Of a stretch of DNA of 64,000 nt, positions 59,943 through 64,000 are shown piece after piece. Position 1 is the stretch's first letter; the number at the start of each line of letters is the position of its first letter. Below the pieces are notes generated by a model, which was not told the origin of the DNA, did not search any database, and saw only the letters and a program-made list of their open reading frames with translations. The stretch covers positions 1-64,000 of the forward strand of contig NZ_JAFCJX010000021.1 in assembly GCF_018130695.1 (NCBI RefSeq), given 5' to 3'. Position numbers and translations under genes: made by a program. Source of the DNA: Bradyrhizobium jicamae (lineage in GTDB: Bacteria; Pseudomonadota; Alphaproteobacteria; Rhizobiales; Xanthobacteraceae).

Positions 59943-60560
59943 ATGATCGGCAAGCTCAAAGGCCTGATCGATTCCTATGGCGAGGATTATGTGATCCTCG
60001 ACGTCGGCGGCGTCGGCTATCAGGTGCATTGTGCCGGCCGCACGCTGCAGGCTCTGCCGTCGCCGGGCGAGGCGGCGGTGCTGTCGATCGAGACTTATGT
60101 CCGCGAGGATCAGATCAAACTGTTCGGCTTCCGCAGCGATCACGAGCGCGAGTGGTTTCGGCTGCTGCAGACCGTGCAGGGCGTCGGCGCCAAGGTTGCG
60201 CTCGCGGTGCTCGGCACGCTGCCGCCGACCGATCTCGCCAATGCGATCGCGCTGCGCGACAAGGCCGCGGTGGCGCGCACGCCGGGCGTCGGGCCGAAGG
60301 TCGCCGAACGCATCGTCAGCGAGCTCAAGGACAAGGCGCCCGGCTTTGCCAATGTCGATCCGGCGGTGGTGCAGCTCTCGGGTGCGATCGACAACAACCG
60401 CGCGCCGCGGCCGGTGACGGATGCGATCTCGGCGCTGGTCAATCTCGGCTACGGTCAGCCGCAAGCGGCGGCCGCCATTGCCGCCGCCTCGCGCAGCGCC
60501 GGCGAAAATGCCGAAACGGCCCAATTGATCCGGCTGGGCCTGAAGGAACTGGCGAAGTAG
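59943..60560 (+). CDS. ruvA: Holliday junction branch-migration protein RuvA
   Basis: The 205-residue protein begins MIGKLKGLIDSYGEDYVILD and has the OB-fold, two helix-hairpin-helix motifs (VQGVGAKVALAVLGTLPP and TPGVGPKVAERIVSELKD), and the C-terminal RuvB-binding domain (ALVNLGYGQPQAAAAIAAAS). It forms the tetramer that loads RuvB on Holliday junctions. It lies 43 bp before the deaminase-like gene that separates it from ruvB. Confidence 0.96.
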   Translation: MIGKLKGLIDSYGEDYVILDVGGVGYQVHCAGRTLQALPSPGEAAVLSIETYVREDQIKLFGFRSDHEREWFRLLQTVQGVGAKVALAVLGTLPPTDLANAIALRDKAAVARTPGVGPKVAERIVSELKDKAPGFANVDPAVVQLSGAIDNNRAPRPVTDAISALVNLGYGQPQAAAAIAAASRSAGENAETAQLIRLGLKELAK

Positions 60561-60603
60561 GCTATATCAGCCATTCATTGACCAAGGACTGTGTTTTCAG
60601 GAA

Positions 60604-61023
60604 ATGCTGAGCAAGAAGGACAAGGAATTGATTGCCGCCGCCACCGACGCGATCAGCCAGCGATACCGCAACGACTGGCAGGAAGTGGGTGCTGCCATGC
60701 GCACGCGTGATGGCCGCATCGTCACCGGCGTAAATATCGATGCCTATATCGGACGCATCGCGGTCTGCGCCGAGGCGATCGCGATCGGGCGCGCCATCAC
60801 CGAGACCGGCGACCACGGCATCGAGACCATCGTCGCGGTGCGCCATCCGAAGCCCGACGAGCCCGGCACCATCGCGGTGGTCTCGCCCTGCGGCATCTGC
60901 CGCGAGCTGATCCACGATTACGACGCCAAGGCGAAAGTGATCGTGCCCGACAACGGCCGCACGCCGAAGGTCGTCGCGATCGGCGAGCTCTTGCCGAACA
61001 AGTATCGCAGAGGCAACGAGTGA
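60604..61023 (+). CDS. Cytidine-deaminase-family protein
   Basis: The 139-residue protein has the zinc-deaminase core: IAVCAEAIAIGRAITETG (C-A-E motif) and VVSPCGICRELIHDYD (PCxxC motif). It is close in size and style to cytidine and blasticidin-S deaminases; the natural substrate is unknown. It lies between ruvA (43 bp after) and ruvB, whose GTG start overlaps its stop codon by 4 bp (61020-61023). The coupling to ruvB suggests it is expressed with the recombination genes. Confidence 0.88.
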   Translation: MLSKKDKELIAAATDAISQRYRNDWQEVGAAMRTRDGRIVTGVNIDAYIGRIAVCAEAIAIGRAITETGDHGIETIVAVRHPKPDEPGTIAVVSPCGICRELIHDYDAKAKVIVPDNGRTPKVVAIGELLPNKYRRGNE

Positions 61024-62069
61024 ACACGCCCTCCCGCATCGTCACGCCCGAGCGCCGCGCCGACGATGTCGGCGACACCGCGCTGCGCCCGCAATCGCTG
61101 TCCGATTTCGTCGGCCAGGCGCAGGCGCGCAAGAATCTCTCGATCTTCATCGAGGCGGCGCGCAAGCGCGGCGAGGCGCTGGATCATGTGCTGTTCGTCG
61201 GCCCCCCCGGCCTCGGCAAGACCACGCTGGCGCAAATCGTCGCGCGCGAGCTCGGCGTCGGCTTCCGCGCGACGTCGGGTCCGGTGATTGCCAAGGCCGG
61301 CGATCTTGCGGCGCTGCTCACCAATCTCGAAGAGCGCGATGTGCTGTTCATCGACGAGATCCATCGCCTCAGTCCCGCGGTGGAAGAGGTGCTCTATCCC
61401 GCGATGGAGGACTTTCAGCTCGACCTGATCATCGGTGAGGGGCCGGCCGCGCGCTCGGTGAAGATCGAGCTCGCAAAATTCACGCTGGTCGGCGCGACGA
61501 CGCGTGCGGGCCTGCTGACCAATCCGCTGCGCGACCGCTTCGGCATTCCGATCCGGCTCAACTTCTACACGGTGGAAGAGCTGGAGAAGATCGTCACCCG
61601 CGGCGCCCGCGTGCTCAACATCGGCATGACCGCCGATGGCGCCAACGAGATCGCGCGCCGCGCCCGCGGCACGCCGCGCATCGCCGGCCGTCTGCTGCGC
61701 CGTGTTCGCGACTTTGCCTCCGCTGCCGATGCCGACACGGTCGATCGCGAGATCGCCGACCGCGCGCTCTGCGCGCTGGAAGTCGACAGCGCCGGCCTCG
61801 ATGCGATGGACCGCCGTTATCTGACGACGATTGCGATGAACTATGGCGGCGGCCCGGTCGGCGTCGAGACCATGGCCGCGGCGCTGTCGGAGCCGCGCGA
61901 TGCGATCGAGGACATCATCGAGCCCTATCTGATCCAGTGCGGCTATCTGCAGCGCACCCCGCGCGGCCGCTTGCTGACCTCGCACGCGTTCCGGCACCTC
62001 GGCCTCACTGAGCCGAACCGCGATGCCGCGCAGTTCGGCCTGTTCGGCAACACCGAGGATGAGGACTGA
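61020..62069 (+). CDS. ruvB: Holliday junction helicase RuvB
   Basis: The 349-residue AAA+ ATPase starts at a GTG (MNTPSRIVTPERRADDVGDT). It has Walker A VGPPGLGKTTLAQIVA, Walker B DVLFIDEIHRLSP, and sensor region LVGATTRAGLLTNPLRDRFG; the winged-helix C-terminus includes LIQCGYLQRTPRGRLLT. It drives branch migration with RuvA. Its start overlaps the deaminase stop by 4 bp, and its stop is 2 bp from the convergent LysR gene. Confidence 0.97.
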   Translation: MNTPSRIVTPERRADDVGDTALRPQSLSDFVGQAQARKNLSIFIEAARKRGEALDHVLFVGPPGLGKTTLAQIVARELGVGFRATSGPVIAKAGDLAALLTNLEERDVLFIDEIHRLSPAVEEVLYPAMEDFQLDLIIGEGPAARSVKIELAKFTLVGATTRAGLLTNPLRDRFGIPIRLNFYTVEELEKIVTRGARVLNIGMTADGANEIARRARGTPRIAGRLLRRVRDFASAADADTVDREIADRALCALEVDSAGLDAMDRRYLTTIAMNYGGGPVGVETMAAALSEPRDAIEDIIEPYLIQCGYLQRTPRGRLLTSHAFRHLGLTEPNRDAAQFGLFGNTEDED

Positions 62070-62071
62070 CC

Positions 62072-62989
62072 TTACGCCTCTCGCGCGTAACCCTTTAGCT
62101 TCGCATCGAGCACGGCGAGCATCTCGTCGCGGATCGGATCGCGCGAGCCTTTCAGCCAGGCGGCGGCGAGCGGCAGGCGGCCGGCGTGGCTGCCGCGTTT
62201 GAGTTTCAGCGACACGAAGCGGACACCGGAGATCGCCATCCGCGACGTCCAGCGCGGCACGATGGCTACTCCCAGCCGTGCCGCGACCATGTTGACGATG
62301 GTCTGCTTCTCGTCGGCGATCTGGTGGATGCGCGGGCTCAAGCCCGCCTCCTCGAACAGCTTTACGGTGAGATCGTGGCTGTGCGGCCGGGCGCGGCGCT
62401 CAGGCACGATCAGTGGCTGCTCGGCGATGTCTGACAGCGTCACCGACGTCCGCCGCGCCAGCGCATGCCTCTGCGGCAATGCGACGACGGCGCTCTCCTG
62501 CAAGAGCGCGCGGAATTCGATGCGCTTGTCGGCGCGCTCGGGCGGCCGCACGAAGGCGAGGTCGAGCGCGCCGGACAAGAGGCGCGGCAGCAGGCGAATG
62601 GTCTTTTCTTCCAGCAACTGCACCACGACGTCGGGATGCGCATGACGGAAATCGCGCAGCAGCGATGGCAATAGGCCCGCGGCCGCGCTGTCGACCGCGC
62701 CGACCCGGAAGCGCCGCAGCGCGCTCTTCCGGTCGCGCTTGCGAAAGCCGGCCTCGATTGCCTCCGCCTGCTTGAGCAGCGCGCGCCCGTCGCGCAGCAG
62801 CGTCGCGCCGTCCTCGGTCAGCGACACCGCGCGGGTGGTGCGCGCGAACAATCTCACGCCGAGGTCTTGCTCCAGGAGCTTGATGTGGCGGCCGAGCGCG
62901 GAGGGCAGCATCTCCAGCCGCTGCGCCGCGCGGCCGAAATGCAGCTCCTCGGCAGCGGCGACGAAGCAGCGGAGCTGGTGCAATTCCAA
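62072..62989 (-). CDS. LysR family transcriptional regulator
   Basis: The 305-residue protein has the LysR winged helix (MELHQLRCFVAAAEELHFGR, then AAQRLEMLPSALGRHIKLLE) and an effector-binding domain (about 90-300, FRVGAVDSAAAGLLPSLLRD). It is divergent from an MFS transporter gene. A TTATA-N11-TATAA dyad lies between them, so it probably regulates that transporter and itself in response to a small organic acid (inference). Confidence 0.92.
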   Translation of the reverse strand: MELHQLRCFVAAAEELHFGRAAQRLEMLPSALGRHIKLLEQDLGVRLFARTTRAVSLTEDGATLLRDGRALLKQAEAIEAGFRKRDRKSALRRFRVGAVDSAAAGLLPSLLRDFRHAHPDVVVQLLEEKTIRLLPRLLSGALDLAFVRPPERADKRIEFRALLQESAVVALPQRHALARRTSVTLSDIAEQPLIVPERRARPHSHDLTVKLFEEAGLSPRIHQIADEKQTIVNMVAARLGVAIVPRWTSRMAISGVRFVSLKLKRGSHAGRLPLAAAWLKGSRDPIRDEMLAVLDAKLKGYAREA

Positions 62990-63024
62990 GAGCGGTCCTT
63001 TCTATGCCGGCAGGCTCGCGCCGG

Positions 63025-63047
63025 ATTATATCATTTTTTTGTATAAA
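63025..63047. promoter_or_regulatory. Candidate LysR box (T-N11-A dyad)
   Basis: ATTATA, 11 bp, then TATAAA gives an inverted repeat matching the T-N11-A pattern of LysR binding sites. It lies 36 bp from the LysR start and about 100 bp from the MFS start. Confidence 0.6.
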
Positions 63048-63148
63048 CCGCCGTCGATTGAAGCGGAAGGGTGCGGCCTCCTAGTCTTTGCCCAAGGCGA
63101 CACGAGATGCGCCTTGCCAATGACAATGGAACCAGGGAGGCCCGACCT

Positions 63149-64000
63149 ATGGCCGGCGAGCTCGAGACGCGTGTGCTGCGCAGGATTACCTGGCGCATCG
63201 TTCCCTTCATCATGCTGCTGTATTTCGTGGCCTTCATCGACCGCGTGAATATCGGCTTCGCCTCGCTGACCATGAACAAGGATCTCGGCCTGTCGCCGAC
63301 GGTCTATGGCTTCGGCGCCGGCATCTTCTTCTGGGGCTATTTCCTGTTCGAGGTGCCCTCCAACATCATCCTGCACAAGATCGGCGCGCGCATCTGGATC
63401 GCGCGGGTGATGATCACCTGGGGCATCGTGTCGGCTGCGATGGCCTTCGTGCAGGGGCCGAACAGTTTTTACGTGCTGCGCTTCCTGCTCGGCGCGGCCG
63501 AAGCCGGCTTCTTCCCCGGCATCATCCTTTATCTCTCCTACTGGTTCCCGGCGCGCCAGCGTGCCGCGGTCACCGCGCTGTTCATGGCGGCCGCGCCGCT
63601 GTCGACCGTGCTGGGCTCGCCCGTCTCAGGCGCGCTGCTCGAAATGGACGGCATGCTCGGCTTCAAGGGTTGGCAATGGCTGTTCGTGCTGGAGGCCATC
63701 CCGGCCGTGCTGCTCGGCTTCGTCGTGCTCGGCTTTTTGACTGACCGGCCGGAGAAGGCAAAATGGCTCGCCGATGATGAACGCAACTGGCTGGTCACGA
63801 CCATGAACGCCGAGAATGCCAGCAAGGCGGCAACTGCGAGCCACAGCATCTGGCGCGGCCTCGCCGACCCCAGAGTGCTCGCGCTGTCGCTGGTCTATTT
63901 CGGCACCTCGGCGGGCCTCTATACACTCGGCGTCTGGGCGCCGCAGATCATCAAGCAGTTCGGCCTCTCGGCGCTGCAGGTCGGCTTCCTCAACGCGGTG
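63149..64000 (+). CDS. MFS transporter, anion:cation symporter/phthalate permease type (partial)
   Basis: The first 284 residues are in the window; the 3' end is cut off. The start MAGELETRVLRRITWRIVPF and FVAFIDRVNIGFASLTMNKD are typical of the ACS/phthalate-permease family, followed by GFGAGIFFWGYFLFEVPSNI and the LLGAAEAGFFPGIILYLSYW segment. These permeases import organic anions with protons. It is divergent from the LysR regulator. An AGGGAGG-like site (CCAGGGAGG) lies shortly before the ATG at 63149. Confidence 0.9.
   Translation, partial: MAGELETRVLRRITWRIVPFIMLLYFVAFIDRVNIGFASLTMNKDLGLSPTVYGFGAGIFFWGYFLFEVPSNIILHKIGARIWIARVMITWGIVSAAMAFVQGPNSFYVLRFLLGAAEAGFFPGIILYLSYWFPARQRAAVTALFMAAAPLSTVLGSPVSGALLEMDGMLGFKGWQWLFVLEAIPAVLLGFVVLGFLTDRPEKAKWLADDERNWLVTTMNAENASKAATASHSIWRGLADPRVLALSLVYFGTSAGLYTLGVWAPQIIKQFGLSALQVGFLNAV

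Overview
The window is ordinary chromosomal DNA of a high-GC alphaproteobacterium, most likely the Bradyrhizobium/Rhodopseudomonas lineage (Hyphomicrobiales). Support comes from lineage-typical proteins (RcdA-type DUF1465 protein, DUF1192, DUF4164-ZapA pair, DUF1236 protein), from the gene order tkt-gap-pgk-fba, and from many short palindromic intergenic repeats of the kind common in these genomes. No rRNA, tRNA, CRISPR array, phage or insertion sequence was found.

Layout. 1-3 kb: membrane-bound PAS/GGDEF/EAL protein. 3-6.3 kb: quinone oxidoreductase, DUF1192 protein, a HigBA-like toxin-antitoxin pair with an upstream palindrome, a cysteine-rich secreted protein, a candidate small RNA with a strong terminator, and an RcdA-like adaptor. 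6.3-10.4 kb: an HxlR repressor divergent from a membrane protein across two operator-like palindromes, then a MocR regulator divergent from PaiB and a LysE exporter. 10.5-14.2 kb: three exported proteins, two of low complexity. 14.2-21 kb: rpmE, a lipid/drug ABC exporter, a MotA/MotB-like pair with a VOC gene between them, and a DUF1295-CFA-like methyltransferase pair. 21-26 kb: MFS exporter, small protein, GT22-type mannosyltransferase and another polytopic enzyme. 26.6-31 kb: RND efflux adaptor and pump. 31-36 kb: serine hydrolase, lone AAA ATPase, CBS protein, SDR and an inositol monophosphatase family protein. 36-45 kb: Sel1 protein, ThiE-like protein and central carbon genes (class I and class II aldolases, pgk, gap, tkt), all on the minus strand. 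45.4-53 kb: DUF4164, zapA, an accessory stretch of about 5 kb (nucleotidyltransferase pair, DUF1330, HU-like protein, Tat-exported dioxygenase-like protein with a haem membrane partner, secreted proteins), then a good 6S RNA candidate, 5-formyl-THF cyclo-ligase and a YmdB-type phosphoesterase. 53-58 kb: aldehyde dehydrogenase and two unusual soluble chemoreceptors. 58-62 kb: yebC, ruvC, ruvA, a cytidine-deaminase-like gene, ruvB. 62-64 kb: a LysR regulator divergent from an MFS transporter cut by the window end.

No large new system is evident. The most rewarding items are: the zapA-ssrS-fau locus split by accessory genes including a nucleotidyltransferase pair; the three-hairpin small RNA candidate at 5.56-5.66 kb; the paired HxlR operators; the chemoreceptors with their shared domain at the C-terminus, one with an embedded PilZ-like domain; and the ThiE-like protein that appears to lack thiamine-synthase residues. 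All functional calls are by eye from sequence and motif memory; no database search was run.
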